Positions 23,932 to 32,548 of a stretch of DNA of 64,000 nucleotides are shown here, piece by piece. The translations under genes and the position numbers were made by a program. The stretch is taken from the NCBI GenBank assembly GCA_963780815.1, contig CAWADG010000009.1, positions 124,001 through 188,000 of the forward strand, written 5' to 3'. Within the stretch, counting starts at the first letter, position 1. Every line of letters begins with the position of its first letter. Under the pieces are notes generated by a model. The model was not told the origin of the DNA and did not search any database. It worked only from the letters and a program-made list of their open reading frames with translations. This DNA comes from VRUE01 sp963780815. Lineage in GTDB: Bacteria; Actinomycetota; Thermoleophilia; Solirubrobacterales; 70-9.

Positions 23932-25026
23932 ATGCCCCCCAAGCCTAAGACCCCGCAGGGCCGCATCGAGGTAGCCGCCGGCTACGGAGTGAAGATCTAT
24001 GTCGAGCGCGGCCACCTGGTCGTCCACGACGGCATCGGCCGCAAGCGCGAGACCAGGCGCTTCAACCGCGCCACCTCAAAGCTCGACCGCCTCGTAGTCA
24101 TCGGCCACACCGGCTTCATCACGCTGGAGGCGATGCGCTGGATCAAGGACATCGACGCCAGTTTTCTGCAGATCGATGCCGATTCCAACGTGGTCGCGAT
24201 GAGCGTCTCGGAGTGGTACTCAAGCTCCCGACATCTGCGCCGCGCCCAGGTACTGGCCGCCGAGAGCGAGATCGGGCGGCGCCAGCTGACCGAGCTGTTG
24301 AAAGCAAAGCTGATCGACCAGGCGCGCCTTGCCGATGAGCTTCTCGCCCACAGACCTGCGAAAGAGGGCCGTGATCGGCGCTCCCCTGATCCCCAGGGAG
24401 CCATCCTCGCCCAGATCGCCGAGCTGGAACGGGCGAAGACGATGAACGAGCTGCGGGTCGCCGAGTCGATCGCCGGCCGCATCTACTGGCAGTGCTTCGC
24501 CAACGTCCCGATCCGCTTCGATCGGCACTGGCGGGCAGATGTTCCCGAGCACTGGCATCGCGCGGGGCCGCGGACCTCGCCGGGTGATCGCAAGCGGGCC
24601 AAGCGGGCGCAGACGCCCGCGCACGCGATTCTCAACTACCTCTACGCGATCCTGCAGACCGAGGCGACGATCGCTGCGCAGCGGATGGGGTTCGATCCGA
24701 CCATTGGCCTGCTGCATTCGGACAAGCGCTATCGGCCTTCGCTTGCGTCGGACTTGATGGAGCCGGTGAGGCCGGCGGCGGATCGTGTGGTGGTGGATCT
24801 GCTGGGTAATCGGGAACTCCGTCGCGGCGACGTGGTTGAGACGAGGCAGGGTGTATGCCGGCTGGGTCCAGGTCTTGCACGTGAGCTAGGCCAACACGCG
24901 CACGCATTGCGGGGGGCGGTCGGCCCGCACGCCGAGCGCCTCGCGAGCGAGCTATTGAACTCGCCAAACCATCCGACGCCGTTGACGCGTCGGCGGCACC
25001 GCGAGACATTGTCGCCACCCCCATAA
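23932..25026 (+). CDS. cas1: Stand-alone Cas1-family integrase
   Basis: About 364 residues. The N-terminal beta-rich domain is visible (GRIEVAAGYGVKIYVERGHL, LDRLVVIGHTGFITLEAMRW). The C-terminal helical catalytic domain keeps the Cas1 metal ligands: Glu in NYLYAILQTEATIA, His in GFDPTIGLLHSDKRY, and Asp with a following Glu in RPSLASDLMEPVRP. Cas1 normally works with Cas2 to insert spacers into CRISPR arrays. Here there is no cas2, no other cas gene and no array within the window, which points to a Cas1-solo or mobile-element role. ATG 23932 follows GAGG; an earlier in-frame ATG is at 23908. A decayed copy is at 6799-8955. Confidence 0.9.
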   Translation: MPPKPKTPQGRIEVAAGYGVKIYVERGHLVVHDGIGRKRETRRFNRATSKLDRLVVIGHTGFITLEAMRWIKDIDASFLQIDADSNVVAMSVSEWYSSSRHLRRAQVLAAESEIGRRQLTELLKAKLIDQARLADELLAHRPAKEGRDRRSPDPQGAILAQIAELERAKTMNELRVAESIAGRIYWQCFANVPIRFDRHWRADVPEHWHRAGPRTSPGDRKRAKRAQTPAHAILNYLYAILQTEATIAAQRMGFDPTIGLLHSDKRYRPSLASDLMEPVRPAADRVVVDLLGNRELRRGDVVETRQGVCRLGPGLARELGQHAHALRGAVGPHAERLASELLNSPNHPTPLTRRRHRETLSPPP

Positions 25027-25127
25027 TGCGACGTCGCCCGCACCGGTCGAGTTCAGCCTCGTCGAATAGTTACCCGACGCTTCTCAGAAATAGCGAGGCG
25101 GGGCCGACAGCGATACGATCACTCACG

Positions 25128-25280
25128 ATGATCGTTTCGGCTTGTCTGCAGCATTGGTACACGTCGGTCATCTTCTTCTCTCCCATGGCGATGATCGGCG
25201 TCTGGCTTTGGCTAAGCAACCGACGGGAGCGCAGACGCAACGCGGGCGTCGGCCCCAGGGACCGCGCCTCCTCGATGTAG
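25128..25280 (+). CDS. Small membrane protein, 50 residues
   Basis: The sequence has a Cys/His-containing start (ACLQHWYTSVIFFSP), one transmembrane helix (SPMAMIGVWLWLS), and a basic end (NRRERRRNAG). It precedes the second ctaG gene. The length and topology suit an accessory of a membrane complex. The frame is open 34 codons upstream, but that part is low-complexity and probably untranslated. Confidence 0.5.
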   Translation: MIVSACLQHWYTSVIFFSPMAMIGVWLWLSNRRERRRNAGVGPRDRASSM

Positions 25281-25475
25281 CACGCAGCGCCGTCCATTCC
25301 CCCGGTTGAGCTCGGCCACCTGATCTTCCCTCGTTCCCTCGCCGCCTACTGTCTCCCGATCGTGATGGCGTATGACCCGATCTGAGAACGAAGAGACTCG
25401 AACAGGCGACCCTCAGAGGAGTTGCCCTCGGCGCCAGTCCAGCCTCGTTGTGCGAGTCCTCTACCTTTCTAGGCG

Positions 25476-26336
25476 ATGCTGGCGGCGCTCACCACGCCCT
25501 TGGATTGGACCGGTGGCCCGGCGCTTCTCTGGGTGCTGAGCGCGGCGCTTCTCTACTGGTTTGGGGGGCGTGGGCGCCGCCGGACTCGGCGCGCGGGCGG
25601 TGCCTGGCGCACCGCCGCCTTCATCGGCGGCCTGGCAGCGATCATGTTGGCGGTCGACTCCCCGATCGACGAACTTGCCGATCAGCTCTTCTGGGTCCAC
25701 ATGATCCAGCACATCCTGCTGATCGGGGTGGCGCCGCCGCTGCTGGCGCTGGCTCGTCCTTGGAACCGGATGTGGCACGGCATCCCGATTGAATACCGGC
25801 GGGCCGCTACCCGCGAGATCGTCCGCAGCCCGCGCTTCGGACCACTCCGACGAGTCGCCCGGTTCTGCGGCGGGGCGTTGGCGTCCTGGTTGATTTTCAA
25901 TGTGAATTTCGTCGCCTGGCACCTTCCGTTCCTGTATGACGCGGCGCTGCGCTCGCCGCCCATCCACGCGTTCGAGCACCTGACCTTCTTTGCGACCGCG
26001 CTGCTTTTTTGGACCCGCGTCGTGTACTCGCCGCCTTGGAGTTCGCCGCTCAGCGAACTGGGAAAACTCGCCTACATCGTCTCCACCATGGTTGTCGGTT
26101 GGATTCTGGCGATCGTCTTGGCGCTGGCGACTTCGCCGCTGTACTCGGTCTACGTCGGTGAGGCCAGCCGGCCCGGACATATCTCGGCCTTCACCGACCA
26201 GCAGCTCGCCGCCGGAGTGATGTGGGTGCCTGGCTCGATTTCCTACACGGTGGCGAGCATCTTGATCGCCTACCGCTGGCTGGAGCCCCGCGACTCCCGG
26301 CGGCGTCCCGTGGGCAGGCCAGCAGGGGTCGGATGA
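25476..26336 (+). CDS. CtaG-type cytochrome c oxidase assembly protein, copy II
   Basis: 286 residues, about seven membrane helices. Family signatures are HMIQHILLIGVAPPLLAL, NVNFVAWHLPFLYDAAL and HAFEHLTFF, giving the conserved histidines expected to bind copper, and FTDQQLAAGVMWVPG near the end. It is a paralogue of the protein at 1560-2459, but closer to the common caa3_CtaG form. It faces a minus-strand copper-handling cluster, the same arrangement as in module I. The 195 bases before it contain the tRNA-like snatch discussed under rejected items and nothing else clear. Confidence 0.92.
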   Translation: MLAALTTPLDWTGGPALLWVLSAALLYWFGGRGRRRTRRAGGAWRTAAFIGGLAAIMLAVDSPIDELADQLFWVHMIQHILLIGVAPPLLALARPWNRMWHGIPIEYRRAATREIVRSPRFGPLRRVARFCGGALASWLIFNVNFVAWHLPFLYDAALRSPPIHAFEHLTFFATALLFWTRVVYSPPWSSPLSELGKLAYIVSTMVVGWILAIVLALATSPLYSVYVGEASRPGHISAFTDQQLAAGVMWVPGSISYTVASILIAYRWLEPRDSRRRPVGRPAGVG

Positions 26337-26366
26337 TGCTGCGAGTGTCGCGATTCGTCCCGAGGC

Positions 26367-27059
26367 CTACTCCTGAAGCAGCTTCGGCAGATCGTGGATG
26401 ATCTGTTCGGGTTGGAAGTTCTCCGGATAGATCGTGGTCAGCTTCCCGCTGGCGCCGATCCCGTAGATCAGGGCGGAGTGGGCAACGAACTCCGGGTTGA
26501 CGGAGTCCCGGGTGGAGCCGACGTTCCAGGCTTCCCAGACCGGTCCGAGCTGTTCGGCGTCGCCGATCAGGTACTTCATCCGTCCCGTCATCCCGTGCAC
26601 CTTCAGGAAGTGGGCAACCGATTGGCGTGAGTCGCGGTGGGGGTCGACCGAGATCGCGACGATCTGGAGCTGCTTGCTGCGGTCAGGCCCCAGCTTTTCG
26701 AGCGTGTTATGTAGTTCGGCGGTCATAAGCGGACAGACATTGGGGCAGTGCGTGTAGAGGAAGGTGACGAAGACGGCTTTGCCGCGATAGTTCGCAAGAT
26801 TGACTCGTTCCCCGAGGTAGTTGTGCAGCGCTCCGACGGACGGCGCCGGCTTTCGAGGGGAGAGCACCAGGCCGTCGAATCCCGTCTCCGATTTGCTGTG
26901 CACATTGCCGGGAAGCGCGGGCGAGGAGTGGTTGTTGACGAGAAGTACCGTCACGCTGGCGACCACAGCCGCCACAGCGATGAGAGGGAAAAACACGGAC
27001 AGCGGTACGCCTCTGCTCTTCTCCGGGCGATCCGGCGGCTTGGAGTCATTTCTCGGCAT
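26367..27059 (-). CDS. SCO1/SenC/PrrC family copper chaperone, copy II
   Basis: 230 residues. One N-terminal transmembrane helix (about 19-38) precedes the SCO thioredoxin fold. The copper-binding CPNVCP is near residue 108 and the distal His is in VAHSALIYGI. Most of the domain matches the copy at 2574-3284 (for example ETGFDGLVLSPRKPAPS), so the two are recent or conserved duplicates. It lies downstream of ycnI and copCD on the same strand and probably shares their transcript. Confidence 0.93.
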   Translation of the reverse strand: MPRNDSKPPDRPEKSRGVPLSVFFPLIAVAAVVASVTVLLVNNHSSPALPGNVHSKSETGFDGLVLSPRKPAPSVGALHNYLGERVNLANYRGKAVFVTFLYTHCPNVCPLMTAELHNTLEKLGPDRSKQLQIVAISVDPHRDSRQSVAHFLKVHGMTGRMKYLIGDAEQLGPVWEAWNVGSTRDSVNPEFVAHSALIYGIGASGKLTTIYPENFQPEQIIHDLPKLLQE

Positions 27060-27091
27060 TTGCCTGTTTGCCCCTTCTTGCGAAGGTACTA

Positions 27092-27802
27092 CTACGGGCT
27101 GCTGGGACGACGAGAGCGGACCAGCGCCGTGCCGCCGGCGAGCAGGCCGAGCGCGCCGACGATCAGGGCGGCGATGCCGAGCCCCTTGCTCGCGCTGTTG
27201 GAGCTCGAGCTGCTGCTCGATTCGCCACTTTCGGAAGATGCTCCAGACGGACTCGGCGGAGCCGTCTCGCTTCCGGCAACGTCTTCGAGCACGCCGCCTT
27301 CTGCGGTGACGTCGATCTGCGGCGCCGGTTCTTCCGAGTTGGGCGGGCCGATCCAGCGCACGACTTCGCCGTTGTCGTAGTACTGCAGGACCTTGAAGGT
27401 CAGCTCTTCCCCCGCCTTGCCGGGGATCTCGGTCGAGATCGGGAAGTTGAGAAACTGGCCGGGCGGAATCAAGCCCTGCTTGCCGTTCCCGGTCCAGATG
27501 ATCTGCTTGACCTGTTCGGTGACTTCGCCATCTTCAGTTTGAATCGGCTTGGCGAGCTTGCTAGTAAGGACCTTTGAGGCCCAGCCGGGCATGTATTCGG
27601 TCGAGATGTCGAGGAAGCCCGGCGGCACCTGGACGGCTAGCTTGACCGTGTTGGCGCTTTCCATCTCGTTCGGCACCCGGATGTCGAGAGTTGCGAAGGA
27701 GCCGGTCGGGACCTCATTGGGGTGCAGGCTGACATGCGCCTGCGCGACAGCCGGAGCAAGCAGCGCCACGGCGGCCGCGAGGGCGAGAGCGATTCGTCTC
27801 AT
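27092..27802 (-). CDS. YcnI-like (DUF1775) copper-binding membrane protein
   Basis: 236 residues: a signal peptide ending AQA, then HVSLHPNEVPTGSF, whose first histidine is the copper ligand in characterised YcnI. A beta-sandwich domain is followed by a Ser-rich linker (about 180-205) and a C-terminal transmembrane helix. YcnI proteins are tied to copper import or trafficking in Gram-positive bacteria. It is intact, whereas the copy at 4660-5362 is broken. It lies between SCO1 and copC-copD, 25 bases after the latter. Confidence 0.92.
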   Translation of the reverse strand: MRRIALALAAAVALLAPAVAQAHVSLHPNEVPTGSFATLDIRVPNEMESANTVKLAVQVPPGFLDISTEYMPGWASKVLTSKLAKPIQTEDGEVTEQVKQIIWTGNGKQGLIPPGQFLNFPISTEIPGKAGEELTFKVLQYYDNGEVVRWIGPPNSEEPAPQIDVTAEGGVLEDVAGSETAPPSPSGASSESGESSSSSSSNSASKGLGIAALIVGALGLLAGGTALVRSRRPSSP

Positions 27803-27827
27803 CTCGGTGATCCTTTCTCGGGCGCGA

Positions 27828-29570
27828 TCAATGGATCGGCACCTCGATCGTTTCGGTGTACTCGGTGAAGGCGGAGACGCGAACGTCCAGGTCGATTCCC
27901 CATTCGCCGGCGGAGTTGAAGAAGGCGCTGGGGATCGTGTAATGGCCCGGACCGGAGAGCTGCGGTTCCAGGGGCAGCGAGATTGACTTTTCGGGCAGCG
28001 ACGCGGTCGCTTTCAGCTCCTTGACCTTGGCGAACGGTGCTCCCGTTTTCGCGTCGAAGAGATAGAGGTGGAGCTCGTTGGCGCCGATCCGTGCCGGTTC
28101 GACGGTCATCTCGAGCTGGATCGGGCCGAACTGGCTTTCAACCGAGAACGGTCCTGATTGGGCGGTCACGGGCGGCGCGTAACTGGCGAGCGCGGCGGTT
28201 ACGCCAAGCACGACCACCAGCACCGCCACCTCCGCGCGCAAAGCGCGGCGCAGCAAGAGCCCTGCCCGTCCCGGAGACTCGCTCCCGGCGGCGATGCGGT
28301 TGAGGCGCGGTACCGAGCGGCGCCGGTTGTAGACGCCGAGCGGGATCAGGATCGCGACAAGTAGGACGAACTTGATCAGCACCGCTCGCCCGTAGCCGGT
28401 TTCGGTGAGGGCGTCGAGGTGGCGGACGTAGACATAGGCCTGGATCAGGCCGGTGAGTAAGATCGCTGCGACCGCTACGAGGGCGACCTGCGAGAAACGG
28501 GAGAGGGCGGCTGCCAGGAGCCTGCTTCTCCCACCCGGCGCCAGCTCCCGCGTGGCCTTGGGGGTAACGAAGAGCAGCGTCGCCAGACCGCCGAGCCAGA
28601 TCGCCATCGCGGCGACGTGGACGACGTTGACCGGGAAGTTGAGGGCCACCGGCGACTGCGTGCTGGCGTGCCCGGACAGCGCCGGCTCAAGCACGACGAA
28701 CACGAGCGGCGTCCCCAGCAGCAGCGAGTGGACCGGACCTGGCCGCTCGGCTGCCCGCCCCCGCAGGAGCACTACGACCAGAGCGGCGAAGACAATCCAG
28801 GCCAGCGCTGCCAGGCCCCAGATCGTGCCGAATTTGGTTTCCAGCGTCTCGCGGACGATCGTCTCCTTCAGCGCCGAGAAACCGGATACGCCCGCCGCCT
28901 CGGCACCCTCCATGACGACTCCCGTGGCGGCGCTGAGGGCGCCCAGGGCTGCGGCGAGGAGCAGCACCACGCGCAGCCGTCGTATGAAGGCCCGCGCGGC
29001 GCGTCGCCACTCCCCCGGTCCCTGGCTCACCTGAGCGAAGCCCGGCAGCCAGGCGAGGAGGAGAAAGGCGAGGCCGCCGACGGCGAGCGCCGTCGCCGCA
29101 TACTGGAGGCCGCGGGCGAGGCCGAAGACGATCTCGGTGACCGCCCCGCTGCCCGAGCCGGCGGTCAGTTCGGCCACCGTCTGCTTCGGTGCCTTGCCGG
29201 CCTTGCCGATCGAGAAGACGAAGCCGCTGGAGACGATATGGCCGTCGGCGGAGATGACCCGGTAGGTGGCGGTGTAGCTGCCGTCCGGGAGGCCGGGCTT
29301 GAGGTGGACGCCGAGGCGCGGGCCTTCGCCGTTCGGGTGGAAGGCGTCGCCTTCGTCGACGCGCGCCCCTCCGGCGTCGTAGACGCGGACCGCGCCGAAG
29401 TTGCCCTCGACCGGCTCGTCGAAGCGAAAGATGACTGCCGGCGGCTCGTGCTTCACGACCGCGCCGCGCTCGGGGACGGTGCCCTCGAGCTGAGCGTGCG
29501 CAAGCGCGGTCGCCGGGACGGCAAGGGCCGCCAGCAGCACTGCCGCCAGGGCGAGAGGCGCGCGTCTCAC
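27828..29570 (-). CDS. CopC-CopD fusion copper-transport protein
   Basis: 580 residues. After the signal peptide, the CopC domain (about 25-122) starts HAQLEGTVPERGAV and has the copper histidine near SADGHIVSSGFVFSIG. Then come about eight transmembrane helices of the CopD domain (about 150-465) and an extracytoplasmic C-terminal domain of beta strands (about 475-580). CopC binds copper outside the membrane and CopD is thought to pass it inwards. The gene overlaps its upstream neighbour at base 29570, so translation is coupled. Module I has no counterpart. Confidence 0.92.
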   Translation of the reverse strand: MRRAPLALAAVLLAALAVPATALAHAQLEGTVPERGAVVKHEPPAVIFRFDEPVEGNFGAVRVYDAGGARVDEGDAFHPNGEGPRLGVHLKPGLPDGSYTATYRVISADGHIVSSGFVFSIGKAGKAPKQTVAELTAGSGSGAVTEIVFGLARGLQYAATALAVGGLAFLLLAWLPGFAQVSQGPGEWRRAARAFIRRLRVVLLLAAALGALSAATGVVMEGAEAAGVSGFSALKETIVRETLETKFGTIWGLAALAWIVFAALVVVLLRGRAAERPGPVHSLLLGTPLVFVVLEPALSGHASTQSPVALNFPVNVVHVAAMAIWLGGLATLLFVTPKATRELAPGGRSRLLAAALSRFSQVALVAVAAILLTGLIQAYVYVRHLDALTETGYGRAVLIKFVLLVAILIPLGVYNRRRSVPRLNRIAAGSESPGRAGLLLRRALRAEVAVLVVVLGVTAALASYAPPVTAQSGPFSVESQFGPIQLEMTVEPARIGANELHLYLFDAKTGAPFAKVKELKATASLPEKSISLPLEPQLSGPGHYTIPSAFFNSAGEWGIDLDVRVSAFTEYTETIEVPIH

Positions 29571-30256
29571 TACCAGGCTTCCTTCTTCGGCTCGGTCCTG
29601 GCCTCGTCGTCGAGGCGGCCCTGCCGGCGACGTATGAGCAGGACCAGCCCACCGGCAACGACCAGGATCACGATGCCGCCGATGAGGAACGGCGCCTTCG
29701 AGGGATTGGGGACGCCGGCCCAGTAGAGCGTTCCGTGGATCGCGCCCTTCTGGCCGTCGATGCGCAGCGGTATTTCGTAGTCGTAGACCTTGGTTCTCTT
29801 GCTCTGATCGGTGACCTGGGGCGGAATCGAGGGAGATGCGTAGTGCATCCGGTGGTCATGCCAAGTGAAGAGGCCAGAGCTGCCAATCGTCTTCCACGTG
29901 GGAGGAGCCTTGGCGTTGGCGCTGGGCGGGACCGATTGCTGGACCGGATAGCGCGTTTCGTTCAGGTAATAGGCGGGCGAGCGTTCATTGACCTGAACCG
30001 TGCCGTCCTTCAGGATCCTCGCGTAGGGCTCGCCTTCGTAGCCGTAGATGACGACTTCGTGGCCTTCTTCGGCCCGCAGCTCGATGTAGGCGTCGTAGGA
30101 GAGAACTTCGAAATGAATGCCGGGCACGTTCGGCGTCACCCGGTCGATCACCGATCGGTAGTGGGGGTTTCCCGCCGCATGCCCGAGGGCTGAACTGGCC
30201 GGTATGCAGACGAGCACCCAGGTCAACGCGGCAAGTGCCGCCAATTGCTTTCGCAA
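29570..30256 (-). CDS. Exported membrane-anchored protein of a copper cluster
   Basis: About 228 residues. The best start is TTG 30256, six bases after AAAGGA; the frame stays open to a GTG at 30295. A signal peptide (to about SALGHAAG) is followed by an extracytoplasmic domain with His-rich segment FTWHDHRMHYASP. One C-terminal transmembrane helix (FLIGGIVILVVAGGLVLL) and a basic tail end the protein. I know similar proteins next to copC/copD in actinobacteria but cannot name a function; the WHDHRMH segment could bind copper. It is coupled to copCD. Confidence 0.75.
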   Translation of the reverse strand: MRKQLAALAALTWVLVCIPASSALGHAAGNPHYRSVIDRVTPNVPGIHFEVLSYDAYIELRAEEGHEVVIYGYEGEPYARILKDGTVQVNERSPAYYLNETRYPVQQSVPPSANAKAPPTWKTIGSSGLFTWHDHRMHYASPSIPPQVTDQSKRTKVYDYEIPLRIDGQKGAIHGTLYWAGVPNPSKAPFLIGGIVILVVAGGLVLLIRRRQGRLDDEARTEPKKEAW

Positions 30257-30310
30257 GGGGTGTCCTTTCAGTCGCGCGCGGCGACTGACAACCACCCTCA
30301 GCCGGCCGCG

Positions 30311-30640
30311 CTAGATCTGGGTGAGGAGAGGCGCCGGCGGCGGACGCTTCGCCAATGAGAAGGCGAGCAGGTGCCCGCCTCGCGGCAGCCAGGTCCGCGG
30401 CGCACGGGGAGCCAGCGGCGCGACGAACGCCGAGCTCGGCCGTGTGCGAGCCGGCCGGTCGACGAGCTTCGCGATCAGCTCCTCGCCGAAGTAGTGCCCG
30501 CCGAGGAGTGGAACCGCGATCAGAATGGCGGGCGCCAGGAAAAGCAGGGCATCGGTCGAGCCAGTGACCGCCAGGACGCCCACCCAACAGAGGGTGAGCG
30601 CCAGTGCACGCCTCTCGGTGAACCGGCTATTCAGCCGCAT
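30311..30640 (-). CDS. Small two-helix membrane protein, copy II
   Basis: 109 residues: FTERRALALTLCWVGVLAV and LLFLAPAILIAVPLLGG as helices, then GEELIAKLVDRP and the shared end AFSLAKRPPPAP. It is a paralogue of the protein at 5455-5784 and, like it, stands at the start of the minus-strand copper gene run. No named family is recognised. The DNA just upstream of both starts is also similar (GACTAC.ATT), hinting at a common promoter region. Confidence 0.7.
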   Translation of the reverse strand: MRLNSRFTERRALALTLCWVGVLAVTGSTDALLFLAPAILIAVPLLGGHYFGEELIAKLVDRPARTRPSSAFVAPLAPRAPRTWLPRGGHLLAFSLAKRPPPAPLLTQI

Positions 30641-31021
30641 TGCGAAAAGAATGGTAGTCCAAAGGAGACGAGCGGTCGTCTACCTGCCGAATGCCGAGGC
30701 CTCGCGGTAGATCTAGATTGGGTTGAGCTCAACCAGACAGCACCCAATGGGCATGGGCGGCGCGTGGCGGCTGGGATCGGCCATCCACTTCAAGGTTCTC
30801 AGGTGGGCCCGATGCAACCCACGCCACGCCATGCTCCGCCTCGCCCTGCCGCGGGATGGGGGGGCCTGGCGGGCCCCGTCCAGCCCAGCCCAGCCGACGG
30901 CAAGGGCCCCTGGCATGGCACGGCGATGGCTGCGTAGGGGCCGGACGGGCCGGACGGGGCTGGCGGGAGGATCAGCTGGTCGGGACGGGCTCGAATCGCA
31001 GCGCATTGCGGAGGCGGGGCG
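30641..31021. other. Intergenic, GC-skewed low-complexity stretch
   Basis: It contains a 14-base palindrome GGTTGAGCTCAACC near 30722 and a stretch of short direct repeats such as cagcccagcccagcc and gacgggccggacggggc at about 30885-30960. No gene is recognised. It leads directly into repeat copy C. Confidence 0.4.
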
Positions 31022-31192
31022 TGTCACGGCTATTCCCATTGAGGCATCCCTTATCTGCCGCAGCCACGCCAACCCAGGCTTGTCACGGCTATTCCCACTT
31101 CAGACCCCTCTATCTTCCCTCCCCCCAGCAGTCCACGGGGTAGGGGCAGTTTCGGAAGCCCTTATCTCCCCTCCCCCCAGCAGTTTGGGGGG
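31022..31192. repeat. Dispersed palindromic repeat, copy C
   Basis: TGTCACGGCTATTCCCA occurs twice (31022-31038 and 31081-31097). The core CCCCCCAGCAGTCCACGGGG lies at 31121-31140 and a variant CCCCCCAGCAGTTTGGGGGG at 31173-31192. The left flank matches the right flank of copy B in inverted form, and the right flank resembles the outer flank of copy A. The core is flipped in each comparison. From here to the ligase remnant at 31357 nothing else is seen. Confidence 0.85.
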
Positions 31193-31356
31193 CGATGGGC
31201 CTAGCGCTCGCTGGCCCCTTCATCCGAGCGTGGAGCAACGCGCGTCAACCCGAGTTGAGGGAACGGCGGAAGAGTTGCAGGTGCGCCAGGTGTCGGTAAA
31301 GCTGTGCAGGCATACCAGCGGCGAGCCGGCGCCGGCGCGATGTGACGGAGTGAAGC

Positions 31357-32400
31357 TCACGCCGCGTACAGCCCCTCGATCGTCTCTTCGTAGCGCTCGG
31401 CTATCCGCGCCCGCCGCAGCTTCAGCGTCTCGGTCAGCTCGGCGCCCGGAAACCAGGCATCGGCGAGGATGGCGTGGGCCTCGATCCGCTCGCGCGGCCC
31501 GAATCTCGCATTGACCCGCTCAATCGCCTCAGCCACCGCCGCCCGCGCCTCGCTCCCCGACGCGTCCCCGGAGGGGTCGATGACGATCAGCGCCACGAGA
31601 TGGGGACGCCCATCGCCGACCACACACACCTGGACGATCTGCGGGCAGACGTCCTTCAGCGCCGACTCGATCGGCCCGGGGGCCACGTTGACCCCATGCT
31701 CGGGGACGATCATCTCCTTCTTGCGGTCGATCAACCGAAGACGGCCCTCCGTGTCGAGCTCACCGACGTCGCCAGTGTGGATCCAGTCCTCGCGACCGAA
31801 GGTCTCGGCGCTCTCGTTTGGGCGGTTGCGATAGCCGCGGGGGGCATGAGCGCTGCGCACTAGCACCTCGCCGTCGGAGGCGATCCGCAGCTCATAACCG
31901 GGCACAGGGCGGCCGAGCGTGCCGAAGTCGATCGGGCCGGGACGCTGGGCGGCGATCACGCCGGCCTCGGTCATCGCGAAGAACTCCTGGAACTGGAGAC
32001 CAAGCGCGTGGTAGTGCTCGTGCACGGTGAGGGGGCAGGCGGCGGCGGTGCTCACCGCCCGGGTTACCCGGTCAAGGCCCAGCCGTTCTCGCAAGGTCGC
32101 CAGGGTCGCCTCCTGTGCCTCGCTCGGCGGCGCGGCGGACTGGCCCCGCCTGAGGGCGCGAAAGCGCTCGACCGCGGCGCCGAGGACGGCGCGCTCCTCG
32201 GGGTCGAGGGTGGCTTCGAGGGCGCGCTTGAGACGCTGCCATACCTGTGGCGGGCCCCCCAGTCGCGTCGGCCGGGACTCGAGCAGCGCGCCACCGAGCT
32301 GTGCCGGGTCCTCGCAGATCGTTCGCGTCGAGCCCCGCGTCAGCGCGTGCCAGTGACCGCCATAGCGCTCGGCGAGGCCGGCGAAGGGGGCAGGTCCCTG
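31357..32400 (-). pseudogene. AMP-forming acyl-CoA synthetase, 3' fragment
   Basis: About 345 residues match the second half of long-chain fatty-acid CoA ligases: LAERYGGHWHAL at its start, YHALGLQFQEFFAMTEAG (A5), the YRNRPNESAETF region, WIHTGDVGELDTEGRLRLIDRKKEM (A7-A8), and ELTETLKLRR near the end. The P-loop (Ser/Thr-Gly-rich A3) and everything before it are missing. The upstream frame runs into antisense of the stalk-protein gene, so this is a 5'-truncated relic. The cut is near 32385-32400. Confidence 0.85.
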
Positions 32401-32548
32401 AGGCCCAGCCACAGCATTTCTTCCAAACGCGCCCTTCCGTCCTTCCTGATTGACCAAGCCAGGGGCTAAGGGATAACGTGACTTCAACGGGCCTCTGGCC
32501 CTCCCTGGCTGCGAGGCCAATGCGACACATCCGCATAGGGGGAGCCCC

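Noticed and set aside
25385..25440. tRNA-like snatch (ttcgagtc on the minus strand) before ctaG copy II
   Set aside because: T-stem pairing is poor and no acceptor or anticodon stem can be built, so it was not called as a tRNA or att site.
28617..29726. 369-residue plus-strand frame
   Set aside because: Antisense shadow of the CopC-CopD gene, rich in Arg and Glu with no fold.
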